The position numbers and the translations under genes were made by a program. The notes under the pieces were generated by a model that was given only the letters and a program-made list of their open reading frames with translations, did not search any database and had not been told where the DNA came from. From positions 438,097 to 502,096 of the forward strand of contig NZ_CP022522.1 of the NCBI RefSeq assembly GCF_002850255.1: a DNA stretch of 64,000 bases. Reading direction: 5' to 3'. Of this stretch, positions 8,427-16,776 are shown piece after piece; the stretch's first letter is position 1, and every line of letters starts with the position of its first letter. The stretch is from Pseudoalteromonas sp. NC201. Its GTDB lineage: Bacteria > Pseudomonadota > Gammaproteobacteria > Enterobacterales > Alteromonadaceae.

Positions 8427-9902
8427 ATGTACAAGAACAACAAAGTTTTACTATCAACCTTGTTATGGTTTGGCACGCTTTTATGGTCGGCATTATTTTC
8501 ATCCTTAGTGAAGGCTGAGTCAGTAGACAAGCTGATCAAAACCCTCATGAAAGAAAGGCATATTCCGGGCTTACAGTTGGCCGTGGTGAAAGACGATAAA
8601 ATCATTAAGCAAGGAAGTTATGGTTTTGCAGATTTACAGCATCAAGTGCCTGTAACTGAGCAGACGTTATTTCCGATTAACTCGATGACAAAGGCGTTTA
8701 CCGGTGTTGCGATTGTACAGCTCGCTGAGCAAGGTTATCTAAACATTGACGATGAAATTGGTAAGCACTTACCCGATTTACCAAAGGCTTGGCAGCAACT
8801 TAAAATTAATCAATTAATGGGTCACACCACAGGTTTGCCGCCGATCCTTGCATCAAATTATGCCCTAGAAACCATTGTACCGAACGATGTGGAAGCCTCA
8901 TGGCAAGCTGTGCAAAAGCAGCCTCTTCAATTTACACCTAACTCGCGTTTTAGTTATAACCAAACCGGCTATGTGATTTTGGGTAAAATCATTGATAAAT
9001 ATGCACCTAAAGGGTTTCCTGCTTTTATTACCAAGATGCAGTTAGCACGTGCCAATATGCCAAAAACAGCGCAGGCAGGTTTTGATTATCTTGAACTTAT
9101 GGTGCCAAATCAGGCTCGCCAATATATTCATTTAGGTGAGGGGAGTTACAAAAACTTTTACGGCGAATTCCCCTATATGTTGAGAACCGCCGCGGGAATG
9201 AGTTCAACCGCAACGGAACTAGCTAACTATGTTGTATCACTACAACAAGGCGAGCTGGTTAAAGAGTTAGATATGCTATGGACGCCAGTTAAGCTGAACA
9301 ACGGGCGTACAGAAGCCTTTAACACCAAGGAAAATGGCTATGCAATGGGCTGGCAAGTGATTCAGCGTAAATATCACCCAGCGATCAGCGCAAGCGGAGG
9401 AAACGCGACTACGGTGATCACCTACCCTGAAGACAAGGTTTCTGTGATTGTACTTACTAACCTGTTGGGTGGATTACCCATTGAGTTTGTTGATAATATT
9501 GCCGCTTACTATATTCCCAACTTTAACGACGCTAGTAAGCAAAAGGCCTACCAGCCGATGGCGTACTTAAAGCAGCTTACAGATAAACAAGGCTTTGCCG
9601 ACTTTGCGGCTATGTTTGCAAAAGCGCAGCAAGATACCGGTGTAATGTATGATTTAGAGATCTTGGTGGAGTGGGGCAATAAGCTTGTTGAAGATGGTCA
9701 AGTTAATAATGGTATCGAAATCTTTAAATTTGCACTGACACAAAATAACGAGCAGCCATATTACCACAACAGCATCGCGCAAGCGTATGAGTTAAATAAG
9801 CAGTATGCACAAGCACTTGAGCATTATCAGCAGTTACTTGCGATAAACCCAAACAGTCAGTTCGCAAAAAATAAAGTAGCGGTAGTGAAGGAGTATCTTT
9901 AA
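8427..9902 (+). CDS. Secreted serine hydrolase, beta-lactamase (class C/S12) family, with C-terminal TPR
   Basis: The frame encodes an exported serine hydrolase of the AmpC/PBP4*/esterase group; the substrate cannot be told from sequence. It has a signal peptide (about residues 1-30, ending VKA), the SxxK catalytic motif SMTK at about 86-89 and the second motif YNQ at about 177. The last 60 residues look like tetratricopeptide repeats (NPNSQFAKNK at the end), seen in some secreted family members. I start at ATG 8427, which gives a clean signal peptide and a weak TGGA site upstream; an ATG at 8409 in the same frame adds six residues. It stands alone between rnpB and a terminator. Confidence 0.82.
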   Translation: MYKNNKVLLSTLLWFGTLLWSALFSSLVKAESVDKLIKTLMKERHIPGLQLAVVKDDKIIKQGSYGFADLQHQVPVTEQTLFPINSMTKAFTGVAIVQLAEQGYLNIDDEIGKHLPDLPKAWQQLKINQLMGHTTGLPPILASNYALETIVPNDVEASWQAVQKQPLQFTPNSRFSYNQTGYVILGKIIDKYAPKGFPAFITKMQLARANMPKTAQAGFDYLELMVPNQARQYIHLGEGSYKNFYGEFPYMLRTAAGMSSTATELANYVVSLQQGELVKELDMLWTPVKLNNGRTEAFNTKENGYAMGWQVIQRKYHPAISASGGNATTVITYPEDKVSVIVLTNLLGGLPIEFVDNIAAYYIPNFNDASKQKAYQPMAYLKQLTDKQGFADFAAMFAKAQQDTGVMYDLEILVEWGNKLVEDGQVNNGIEIFKFALTQNNEQPYYHNSIAQAYELNKQYAQALEHYQQLLAINPNSQFAKNKVAVVKEYL

Positions 9903-9939
9903 CTCTCCATAAGATTGTGACGGCAGCCTAAGCAAATCG

Positions 9940-9972
9940 AAAGCCGCAAGTTCAATTACTTGCGGCTTTTTG
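9940..9972 (+). terminator. Intrinsic terminator of the serine hydrolase gene
   Basis: A 12-bp stem (9940-9951 with 9958-9969) with a six-base loop, ending in a T-rich run. Confidence 0.85.
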
Positions 9973-9977
9973 GTATT

Positions 9978-10099
9978 TAACCTGAGGTTTGGATAAGAAA
10001 TGAGCTAAGTTATTGTTTTTAAAATTACATTTAATTATTTCCTTGTCTAGTGCAAAAACAGGCTGCTAGAAAGGCATAAATTATCCGAAGCTCTGGTTA
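9978..10099 (+). repeat. MITE-like repeat, short (internally deleted) copy
   Basis: The 122-bp element has imperfect terminal inverted repeats: left end TAACCTGAGGTTTGGATAA at 9978-9996 and right end with the reverse complement of TAACCAGAGCTTCGGATAA at 10081-10099. It matches, in the opposite orientation, both ends of the longer copy at 32068-32265, including the internal blocks CCTTGTCTAG and GGCTGCTAGAAAGGCAT, but lacks the middle part of that copy. No protein is encoded. Both copies sit in a similar AT-rich context (TATT before, TTTA after). Confidence 0.8.
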
Positions 10100-10246
10100 T
10101 TTACTATTGGCAATAAATCGCTGTCTATACTTAACGAAGTATTAGAAGCTGCGGTATACTACGCAATCACCTATTTGAGCTATGTACTGCTATAGACATA
10201 ACTAGTACAGGCCATTGATAGTAAACCTGATTGAGAAAGTCATACC

Positions 10247-11266
10247 ATGAGCCAACAACCTACTCCACCCTTTGAGCCACAAACACCTAACCACTGTGTT
10301 GATGCCTTTCGCCGTTTTAGCGTTGCACCGATGCTGGATTGGACGGATCGCCATTGTAGAACCTTTCACCGTAAGTTGACTAAACATGCGGTGCTTTATA
10401 CTGAAATGATCACCACAGGTGCGATTATTTTTGGTAAAGGGGATTATTTGGCATTTGGTGCGCATGAGTTGCCAGTGGCATTGCAGTTGGGTGGCTCTGA
10501 TCCTAAGGCGCTGGCAGAGTGTGCTAAGCGTGCTGAGCAATATGGCTACAGTGAGGTAAACCTAAATGTGGGTTGCCCGTCAGATCGCGTGCAAAATGGT
10601 CGCTTTGGGGCATGTTTAATGGCTGAGCCACAGTTAGTTGCTGATTGTGTGGCGGCGATGAAGGCAGAAGTGAATATTCCGGTAACGGTAAAAACGCGCA
10701 TTGGTATTGATGAACAAGATTCCTATGAGTTTCTTACGGCGTTGATTGAAGCCTCGCAGGCGGTGGGCTGTGATGACTTTATCATTCATGCCCGTAAAGC
10801 ATGGTTGCAAGGCTTAAGCCCGAAAGAAAACCGTGAGATCCCACCATTAGATTATCCTCGCGTTTATCAATTAAAGAAAGACTATCCAGATCTGCATATC
10901 AGTATTAATGGTGGTGTTAAAACTCTTGAGGAATGTCAGCATCATTTGGCCCACTTAGATGGGGTAATGGTTGGCCGAGAAGCTTATAGCAACCCGTTTA
11001 TGTTGTCACAGGTAGATGAGCTATTGTATGGCGAAGCTGCGTTTACGCAAACACGTCATCAAGTCGTAAGAAGCATGTATGGCTACTTTGAAAGTGAAAT
11101 GTCGAATGGTGCAAACTTTTGGCATATTGCGCGTCACATGTTGGGTATTTTTCAAAATCAGCCCGGTGCGAGAGGATTCCGTCGTCATTTATCTGAAAAC
11201 GGTCACAAAAAAGAGGCTGGCATAGAGGTGATGGAAAAGGCGCTGTCTTTTGTACCCGAAGTATAA
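10247..11266 (+). CDS. dusA: tRNA-dihydrouridine(20/20a) synthase DusA
   Basis: DusA is an FMN enzyme reducing U20 and U20a in the D-loop of tRNA. The DusA-type signature [16 protein letters not shown] is at residues 24-39, followed by [19 protein letters not shown], the catalytic-Cys loop [20 protein letters not shown] (Cys near 109) and [17 protein letters not shown], matching DusA rather than DusB or DusC. The 339-residue length includes a short extra N-terminus. It is followed by a strong hairpin terminator and then the psp operon. Confidence 0.95.
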   Translation: MSQQPTPPFEPQTPNHCVDAFRRFSVAPMLDWTDRHCRTFHRKLTKHAVLYTEMITTGAIIFGKGDYLAFGAHELPVALQLGGSDPKALAECAKRAEQYGYSEVNLNVGCPSDRVQNGRFGACLMAEPQLVADCVAAMKAEVNIPVTVKTRIGIDEQDSYEFLTALIEASQAVGCDDFIIHARKAWLQGLSPKENREIPPLDYPRVYQLKKDYPDLHISINGGVKTLEECQHHLAHLDGVMVGREAYSNPFMLSQVDELLYGEAAFTQTRHQVVRSMYGYFESEMSNGANFWHIARHMLGIFQNQPGARGFRRHLSENGHKKEAGIEVMEKALSFVPEV

Positions 11267-11289
11267 AATGCGTTAGCTCAATCCTGTGT

Positions 11290-11320
11290 GTGAAAAAGAC
11301 GATTTTATCGTCTTTTTCAC
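11290..11320 (+). terminator. Terminator after dusA
   Basis: A 14-bp perfect stem (11290-11303 with 11307-11320) with a three-base loop; the right arm contains five T. It also isolates the following psp promoter. Confidence 0.75.
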
Positions 11321-11396
11321 TATTTAATGTATCTCAATAAATCTATTTTTCTTTTCAAAAAACCTTAACTCAATGATTTAATTTTGTTTTTATTTT

Positions 11397-11412
11397 TGGC
11401 ACGGCTCTTGGA
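11397..11412 (+). promoter_or_regulatory. Sigma-54 promoter of the psp operon
   Basis: TGGCACG at 11397-11403 and TTGGA at 11408-11412 fit the -24/-12 consensus TGGCACG-N4-TTGCW with one mismatch (TTGG for TTGC), and lie 34 bp before pspA. Psp operons are classically driven by sigma-54 with the activator PspF; no pspF is seen in this window. The AT-rich stretch just upstream (about 11330-11390) could hold enhancer or IHF sites, but I cannot define them. Confidence 0.8.
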
Positions 11413-11445
11413 ATAGTCTAACTATATTATAAAAGGAGCCGAACA

Positions 11446-12102
11446 ATGACCATCATCAACAGAATTGAAGACCTTATCAAAGCAGAACTTAACGCGTTAC
11501 TAGACAAAGCGGAAGACCCAAAAAAAATGGCAACTCAGTTAGTGCGTGATTTAGAAGAAGCGCTATCTGATTGTCGTGCAACGGCAGCTGAGCTTATTTG
11601 CCAACAAAAAGTAGCGCAGCGTCAAGTTGAGCAAGCAAATAAAGCTGTGGCAACGTGGCAAAGCAAAGCCGAACATGCTCTTGAAAAAGGTCGTGAAGAT
11701 CTTGCCCGCTCAGCCCTTGAGCAAAAGCAGCGAGAAACCGAAAAAGCACAAGAAGCACAGCAAAAAATTGATGACCTAACGCCTGCACTTGAAAAACTCA
11801 GCGCAGATGCGGACAAGTTGCAAAGCAAAATTCAGCAATTAAAGGCAAAAGAAAAGGCCATGTTGCGCCGCTTGGAAGCTGGTAAGGCAAGGTTAACCAT
11901 CAAACAAACGCTGAATAGTGACGACATGCGCTCTGCAACGCGCAAGTTCGACGAGTTAGAGCGTAAGGTGTCGCGCCTTGAAGCTGAAGTCGAATCCTAT
12001 GACTTAGGGCAGCCTGATGTATGGCAGCGCTTTGAAGATGAGCAAAAGCAACAACAAATCGACGATGAATTAGCCCAACTGAAGCAAAAAATGGCGAGCT
12101 AG
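11446..12102 (+). CDS. pspA: Phage shock protein A
   Basis: PspA/IM30 (ESCRT-III-like) is a membrane-stabilising coiled-coil protein induced by inner-membrane damage. The 218-residue product is almost entirely helical with long charged coiled coils (residues 25-200), starts with an amphipathic helix (MTIINRIEDLIKAELNALLDKAEDP) and includes the family stretch DPKKMATQLVRDLEEAL. A good ribosome-binding site (AAGGAG) precedes the ATG. With the sigma-54 promoter upstream and pspC downstream the assignment is secure. Confidence 0.94.
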   Translation: MTIINRIEDLIKAELNALLDKAEDPKKMATQLVRDLEEALSDCRATAAELICQQKVAQRQVEQANKAVATWQSKAEHALEKGREDLARSALEQKQRETEKAQEAQQKIDDLTPALEKLSADADKLQSKIQQLKAKEKAMLRRLEAGKARLTIKQTLNSDDMRSATRKFDELERKVSRLEAEVESYDLGQPDVWQRFEDEQKQQQIDDELAQLKQKMAS

Positions 12103-12149
12103 GCTCGCCTCCTACACCAACTGAGCAATCAAAGCGAAAGGGGATAAAG

Positions 12150-12359
12150 ATGAAAAATAGATATCAATCAACACTGTCTCACATGAATAGTTCAAAGAAA
12201 ATTGGTGGCGTATGTGCGCAACTAGCACAACGTTTTGATATGCCAATTTGGTTAACGCGTTTACTAACGGTATTGTTGTTTTTTAAGTTTCCAATATTTG
12301 TAATGCTAGCGTATGGCGTCGCTTGGTTTGCAATGCCAAAAGCGCAATACGAAAACTAA
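12150..12359 (+). CDS. pspC: PspC domain membrane protein
   Basis: A 69-residue protein with the PspC domain: KKIGGVCAQLAQRFDMPIWLTRLLTVLLF at about 16-44, then one membrane segment and the ending YGVAWFAMPK. PspC senses inner-membrane stress and relieves PspA inhibition of PspF. It lacks the long C-terminal part of enterobacterial PspC. A strong AGGGG site precedes the start. There is no pspB next to it. Confidence 0.9.
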   Translation: MKNRYQSTLSHMNSSKKIGGVCAQLAQRFDMPIWLTRLLTVLLFFKFPIFVMLAYGVAWFAMPKAQYEN

Positions 12360-12382
12360 GTAGCGGCGACGAGGTAGGCACT

Positions 12383-12724
12383 ATGAAAGTCGTGGCCGGT
12401 ATATTATTAGCGCTGGTATTTTTATTGGCGCTATCTTGGGTGTCGCTGCCACTAATATGGTTAGACATCAGCGATCTGCAACTCGATATGGGATTTGACC
12501 TAGGTTGGTTTGGCTTTGAAATACTCACGTTGCTATTTGCAATTGTAGCCCTGGTGGTGCTAGGAGCACTCTTGAGCGCAGGTGTTTTAGGGTTGCTCCT
12601 TATTGTGTTCATTGGGCTAGTAATGACATTGCTATTTAATTCGCTGATAGTGCTATTTCCACTCATCTGTATTATTGCAATTGTGTGGTTAGTGGTAGAC
12701 AAATCTGCTCAGGCAAAAGCTTGA
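12383..12724 (+). CDS. Small membrane protein of the psp operon, function unknown
   Basis: A 113-residue, very hydrophobic protein with about three membrane segments (residues 4-25, 45-75, 78-108) and a short acidic loop. I do not recognise a family. It follows pspC by 23 bases and has a good GAGG site at 12371-12374, which decides for the ATG at 12383; the frame is open further upstream (to 12323) but that start would overlap pspC. Position suggests a membrane partner of PspA/PspC, perhaps filling the role of PspB/PspD; this is inference from operon context only. Confidence 0.7.
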   Translation: MKVVAGILLALVFLLALSWVSLPLIWLDISDLQLDMGFDLGWFGFEILTLLFAIVALVVLGALLSAGVLGLLLIVFIGLVMTLLFNSLIVLFPLICIIAIVWLVVDKSAQAKA

Positions 12725-12818
12725 GTAGTGGTTTTTGTTGGTGATAGGAGATAAAAAACACGCTAAATTGGGATCTGTGATATAGTTATTTGCAGTTATA
12801 AATCCAAGGAAAGCCAAC

Positions 12819-13343
12819 ATGAAATCAAGTGTAATCAAAACCTTAATTTTTGCTTTATCAACTTTTATCGGCTTTAACGCTTCAGCTCATCAAGGGCATG
12901 AGCATGGTGAACATCATCATGGTTCGGAGCAACTTTCTGTTCACAACGCAACCGTGCGTGCATTTTTACCGGCAGCACCTTCAACTGCAGGTTATCTCGT
13001 TATTGAAAATCCAACACAGCAAAATAAAGTGTTGGTTAAGGCTGCGCTCGAGGGTGTTAAGCGTGTTGAAATTCACGAGCATGTACATAAAGAAGACATG
13101 ATGAAAATGCAACGCGTTGACGAGCTTGTTATTCCAGCGGGGAAATCAGTGACATTTCAGCCTGGTGGTTATCACTTAATGGTGTTTGAACCAATAGAAA
13201 CATTAAAAGTCGGTGAGCAGCGTAAGCTTACGCTATATTTTGCTGATGGCGATAGGATCTTCACAGTGGCTGAAGTCGTCGCACTTGCAGATATGTTTGG
13301 TGGCAAAGAAAAATCAAACGCAGGACATCACTCTCATCACTAA
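12819..13343 (+). CDS. Periplasmic copper chaperone, PCu(A)C family
   Basis: PCu(A)C proteins carry Cu(I) in the periplasm, typically to cytochrome c oxidase. The 174-residue product has a signal peptide (about 1-23, ending ASA), a histidine-rich start (HQGHEHGEHHHG) and end (HHSHH), and the core with EIHEHVHKEDMMKMQRV and GGYHLMVFEP, i.e. the H-x10-M-xn-H-x-M copper site. Both histidine tails could add extra metal sites. It is followed after 17 bases by a DUF2333 gene, which might be co-transcribed. Confidence 0.87.
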   Translation: MKSSVIKTLIFALSTFIGFNASAHQGHEHGEHHHGSEQLSVHNATVRAFLPAAPSTAGYLVIENPTQQNKVLVKAALEGVKRVEIHEHVHKEDMMKMQRVDELVIPAGKSVTFQPGGYHLMVFEPIETLKVGEQRKLTLYFADGDRIFTVAEVVALADMFGGKEKSNAGHHSHH

Positions 13344-13360
13344 AAACAGTGAGGTATTAA

Positions 13361-14347
13361 ATGGGAAATCATACGGGAAAAATCATCTCTGGCATTATCG
13401 CTGTCATACTTCTGGGTTATGTTATAGCCGTATATTGGAGTGTGGAACCAGAACAGTTTGACGTCGTCGCAGTTGCAAAAGCGGATGCGCAGAAAAATGG
13501 CAATACATTGGTCACTGGATATGTAACGACACATACCTTGATTAAAGTGACGGATACATTGCTGAATAAGCCGGGCGGTTATTTGTCGAATGACATGATG
13601 CCACCAAGCGTAATGATGGATAACATGCCTGCTTGGGAGTACGGTGTGCTTGAGATGACACGAGATCTTACGCTTTCGATGCGTAAAGATTTTAGTCGTT
13701 CACAATCTCAATCGACAGAGCACCCGAGTTTAAAGCTAGCTCAGCCACAGTTTAATATCAGTTCAACAGCGTGGATGTGGCCAAGTGCTGAAGGTGAGTA
13801 TCAAAAAGGTAATGATTTACTACGTCAGTATTTGACTCAAATTTCTGATAATAGTAACCGCGATAGCCAGTTTTATGCGCGTGCTGATAACTTGAGAGCT
13901 TGGTTAAAAGAGGCCGAAAAGCGCATGGGCAGCTTAAGCCAAAGATTAAGTGCGAGCGTAGGGCAAGACAGATTAAATACCGATTTAGCTGGGGATTCGG
14001 CAGCTGATCAAGCAACCATGACGCCAAGCCATAATATGGTGAAAACCTCTTGGTGGCAGATTGATGATGTATTTTATGAAGCCAGAGGCGCCACATGGGC
14101 GTTACTGCACTATATGAAAGCGGTAGAGCATGACTTTAGACCTGTGCTTGAAAAGAAAAATGCACTTGTCAGCCTACAGCAGATCATCAGAGAGTTAGAG
14201 GCGACTCAAGAGACGGTGTGGAGCCCTATGGTATTAAACGGCAGTGGCTTTGGCTTGGTAGCGAACCATTCTCTGGTTATGGCAAATTATATTTCGCGAG
14301 CCAATGCGGCTCTCATCGAACTTAGTGAACTTTTAGCGCAAGGATAA
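13361..14347 (+). CDS. DUF2333 family protein
   Basis: A 328-residue protein with one N-terminal membrane helix (about residues 8-28, IISGIIAVILLGYVIAVYWSV) and a large domain that would lie in the periplasm. The N-terminus, the PGGYLSNDMMPPSVMMDNMPAWEYGVLEM region and the SWWQIDDVFYEARGATWALLHYM region fit DUF2333, a family of unknown role in marine gammaproteobacteria. GAGG precedes the ATG. The next gene, an outer-membrane barrel, starts 4 bases after the stop, so the two are almost certainly co-transcribed. Confidence 0.8.
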   Translation: MGNHTGKIISGIIAVILLGYVIAVYWSVEPEQFDVVAVAKADAQKNGNTLVTGYVTTHTLIKVTDTLLNKPGGYLSNDMMPPSVMMDNMPAWEYGVLEMTRDLTLSMRKDFSRSQSQSTEHPSLKLAQPQFNISSTAWMWPSAEGEYQKGNDLLRQYLTQISDNSNRDSQFYARADNLRAWLKEAEKRMGSLSQRLSASVGQDRLNTDLAGDSAADQATMTPSHNMVKTSWWQIDDVFYEARGATWALLHYMKAVEHDFRPVLEKKNALVSLQQIIRELEATQETVWSPMVLNGSGFGLVANHSLVMANYISRANAALIELSELLAQG

Positions 14348-14351
14348 CATC

Positions 14352-15113
14352 ATGAAAAAACACTTTTTAGCAGCGGCATTATCTCTCGCTTGCTTAGCAC
14401 CTACTGCACACGCAGACACGGTACTCGGGCTTTATGTCGGTGCAGAAGGGTGGGATACCGAAACCGAAGGTAGCTTTGCTGAAAAAGGCAATATGCAAAC
14501 CTTTAACTTTGACGATGAAACTTTTACGAGTTTCTATGCTGCACTTGAGCACCCAGTACCGCTGGTACCAAATATCAAGTTACGCTATACCGAGCTTGAG
14601 CTAAATGGTCAAACGACGTTAACAGAGTCTTTTGACTTTGGCGGCCAAGTTTATACGGTAGGTACTGACGCGACAACAAACGCAGATCTAAACCACATCG
14701 ACTACACATTGTATTACGAAGTGTTAGACAATGACTTGTTGACGTTAGACTTTGGTGTGAACTTTAAGCAGTTTGACGGTTCTATCATGGTAACTGGTAC
14801 TGCAAATGGTCAAACACGCACAGAAGAAGTTGAATTCTCAGGCTTTGTTCCTCTCGGTTATTTGCGCGGTGAAGTGGGTTTACCACTTACAGGGCTAAGT
14901 GTTTTTGCCGAAGGCAGCATGCTTGCAATTGATGACAGCAAAATCCAAGATTATCAAATTGGTATCGCTTATGAGTTTATCGACAATATGGCTGTTGATG
15001 TTGCGGTAAAAGTGGGTTACCGCTCTATGGTACTTGAGCTAGATGATATCGATGATATCTACACAGACCTAGATGTCTCTGGTCCATTTGCAGGGATCCA
15101 ACTACACTTCTAA
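14352..15113 (+). CDS. Outer-membrane beta-barrel protein, TIGR04219 type
   Basis: A 253-residue exported protein with signal peptide (about 1-21, ending AHA) and a chain of alternating hydrophobic strands ending in a C-terminal aromatic residue (GIQLHF), the mark of an outer-membrane barrel. Pattern and length agree with the TIGR04219 family, whose function is unknown. It directly follows the DUF2333 gene and is followed by a hairpin terminator, so copper chaperone-DUF2333-barrel may form one envelope operon. Confidence 0.8.
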   Translation: MKKHFLAAALSLACLAPTAHADTVLGLYVGAEGWDTETEGSFAEKGNMQTFNFDDETFTSFYAALEHPVPLVPNIKLRYTELELNGQTTLTESFDFGGQVYTVGTDATTNADLNHIDYTLYYEVLDNDLLTLDFGVNFKQFDGSIMVTGTANGQTRTEEVEFSGFVPLGYLRGEVGLPLTGLSVFAEGSMLAIDDSKIQDYQIGIAYEFIDNMAVDVAVKVGYRSMVLELDDIDDIYTDLDVSGPFAGIQLHF

Positions 15114-15135
15114 GATAGTGTAGTTTACTCCTTTA

Positions 15136-15171
15136 GCGGCTTGGTACGAGTGATCGACCAAGCTGTTTTTG
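15136..15171 (+). terminator. Terminator after the beta-barrel gene
   Basis: Stem 15139-15145 with 15157-15163, then a T-rich tail to 15171. Confidence 0.65.
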
Positions 15172-15193
15172 TTTGGTAAATAGAATAGTTTCT

Positions 15194-16072
15194 TTATCTC
15201 TCTTCCCACTCGAGAGAAAACTCGCTTTCAAAGGCCTTTTCTACAAGTTGTTTGTATTGTTTATTTATCGGGCTTTGAAGTAATTTTTTTAGCTCGTCTC
15301 CGGTTTGCGTCAGCTTGTAATAGCTTAGCACCAAGTCATTGGATTTGGCCGTTAAGGTCATTTTTTTACGTAAATACACCAGCTGCATTGACTGTCCTTT
15401 TTGTAGTGAAGCGGACTCAATTTCTTGCCGGTAAAGGATATTAATGTCCATCAGCGTAAGTATATTCGGGAAGTTCAGCCCTGCTTGGCTTAAATTGATG
15501 GATTCAGTGCTGCCTTTACGTAGCAAATCAAAAATAGACGGCTTTTTATAGTAGCCATGAAGAATAAGGTAGCTGTCTTCTTTTTCTAAGTAGCCGCACA
15601 GCGGAGCGCATCTTTGTAACGCAGTTGCTTCACGTTGGGTCATCATCTTTAGGGTTTGCAGACTTTTAATTGAAAAAGTGCCAGGCGTAATGCTTTCACC
15701 TACTAATATCTTTGCCCACAATTTTTGCATGGAGTGATTGGCAATGTCTTCTGCAAGGGTGATGAAGTGCTCCAACCAATCGGGGTCTGGGCGACCTCGG
15801 GCGGTAACCTCGGGGCACAATGTAAGCGCCATGCCCATAATGGCCTCAAGATTTTGCTGGCGCTGGATTTTGATTAGTTGTTGGCGCTTGAGGGCGCGTT
15901 TTAGTGTGCCATGTTGAGTTCGCACCGTGTATTGGTTGTCTTTATTCTTATCAGACTGATAACGGTCATTTTGAGTGACAAGTGGTGTGATCCGTTTCAC
16001 CATAGGGTAGCCGAGCTTTTCTTCAATCGAAAGCGCTAAGGCTGATTTTACTTGTGCATTTTTGACTGCCAT
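15194..16072 (-). CDS. TIGR03899-like protein, function unknown
   Basis: A 292-residue soluble protein. The central part (QQNLEAIMGMAL, RPDPDWLEHFITLAEDIANHSMQKLWAKIL, then PGTFSIKSLQTLKMMTQREA) agrees with my memory of TIGR03899, a conserved gammaproteobacterial family without known role; the pattern 'residual abortive-infection-like DUF2806' could also be argued. The start follows the stop of the upstream minus-strand gene by one base, so they form a two-gene unit. Confidence 0.65.
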   Translation of the reverse strand: MAVKNAQVKSALALSIEEKLGYPMVKRITPLVTQNDRYQSDKNKDNQYTVRTQHGTLKRALKRQQLIKIQRQQNLEAIMGMALTLCPEVTARGRPDPDWLEHFITLAEDIANHSMQKLWAKILVGESITPGTFSIKSLQTLKMMTQREATALQRCAPLCGYLEKEDSYLILHGYYKKPSIFDLLRKGSTESINLSQAGLNFPNILTLMDINILYRQEIESASLQKGQSMQLVYLRKKMTLTAKSNDLVLSYYKLTQTGDELKKLLQSPINKQYKQLVEKAFESEFSLEWEER

Positions 16073-16073
16073 A

Positions 16074-16562
16074 TCAAGCTCGTAGTTTATATCGTGTGTG
16101 CATATGATTTACCGCGGAGTTAGTGAGTTGCTGTAAATACTGCTGCATAAAAAGTGCGATGAAACTGCCAATAAAGGGCGTATTGGCTCTTCCTTCAATT
16201 GTGATGGTCAGTTGTTTATCGGCTTGAATGGTAAATAAATTAAGGCTAATTTTGGCTAAATGTTCATCGTCTAAATGTAATGACAGTTCTAAACTCTGTT
16301 CGTCGATTTTGGTGATGGTTATTTCTGCTTCTCCCCAAGGATGCACTAACACTGCTGAGGCTCCTACTCGCTGTCTTTTTGGCAGTATGCGAAAGTGGAT
16401 GTCTTCAGTTGTTTGCCAATTAAATAATGTCGGCCAATGGGATAACACTAATGGGGAAAGTGTTGTGTTATTTGCAGAAATATCGGTGCTTTTTACCACT
16501 TTATAATGGTGTGGCATCGCTAAACCAGCAATCACGATAACAAGTGCTAAAATCATCAGCAT
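16074..16562 (-). CDS. Membrane-anchored SRPBCC-like protein, function unknown
   Basis: A 162-residue protein with an N-terminal membrane segment or signal (residues 1-16) and a domain with alternating strands and a final amphipathic helix (residues 130-160). Length and the strand-rich core with a long C-terminal helix resemble polyketide-cyclase/SRPBCC folds, but I see no decisive motif. No clear ribosome-binding site is visible before the ATG. It is one base upstream of the TIGR03899-like gene and probably co-transcribed with it. Confidence 0.55.
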   Translation of the reverse strand: MLMILALVIVIAGLAMPHHYKVVKSTDISANNTTLSPLVLSHWPTLFNWQTTEDIHFRILPKRQRVGASAVLVHPWGEAEITITKIDEQSLELSLHLDDEHLAKISLNLFTIQADKQLTITIEGRANTPFIGSFIALFMQQYLQQLTNSAVNHMHTRYKLRA

Positions 16563-16776
16563 TCTAATAGGAGTAGATAAACGTTTGATACAGAATCCTC
16601 TTTGGTAAAAAGTATGCTAAATCATCTCTTTTGTTCTATGCTCGACTATAATATTTCATGTATGTTAATCAAACAGAACTGTAATAGTAAAAATGTACCA
16701 TATTTTGTAAGATGGTAAACACTGGAGTGAATCAGTGCCTATAATTAAAGAGTAGTGCGGATTTAAAGGGTAAAAC

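Noticed and set aside
10247..10300. dusA 5' end as an integration site
   Set aside because: dusA is a known target for some mobile elements, but the gene is intact and no integrase or repeat lies beside it.
12283..12702. 139-codon minus-strand frame opposite the psp membrane gene
   Set aside because: It is a mirror of a hydrophobic plus-strand gene that has a good ribosome-binding site and operon position; the antisense frame has neither.
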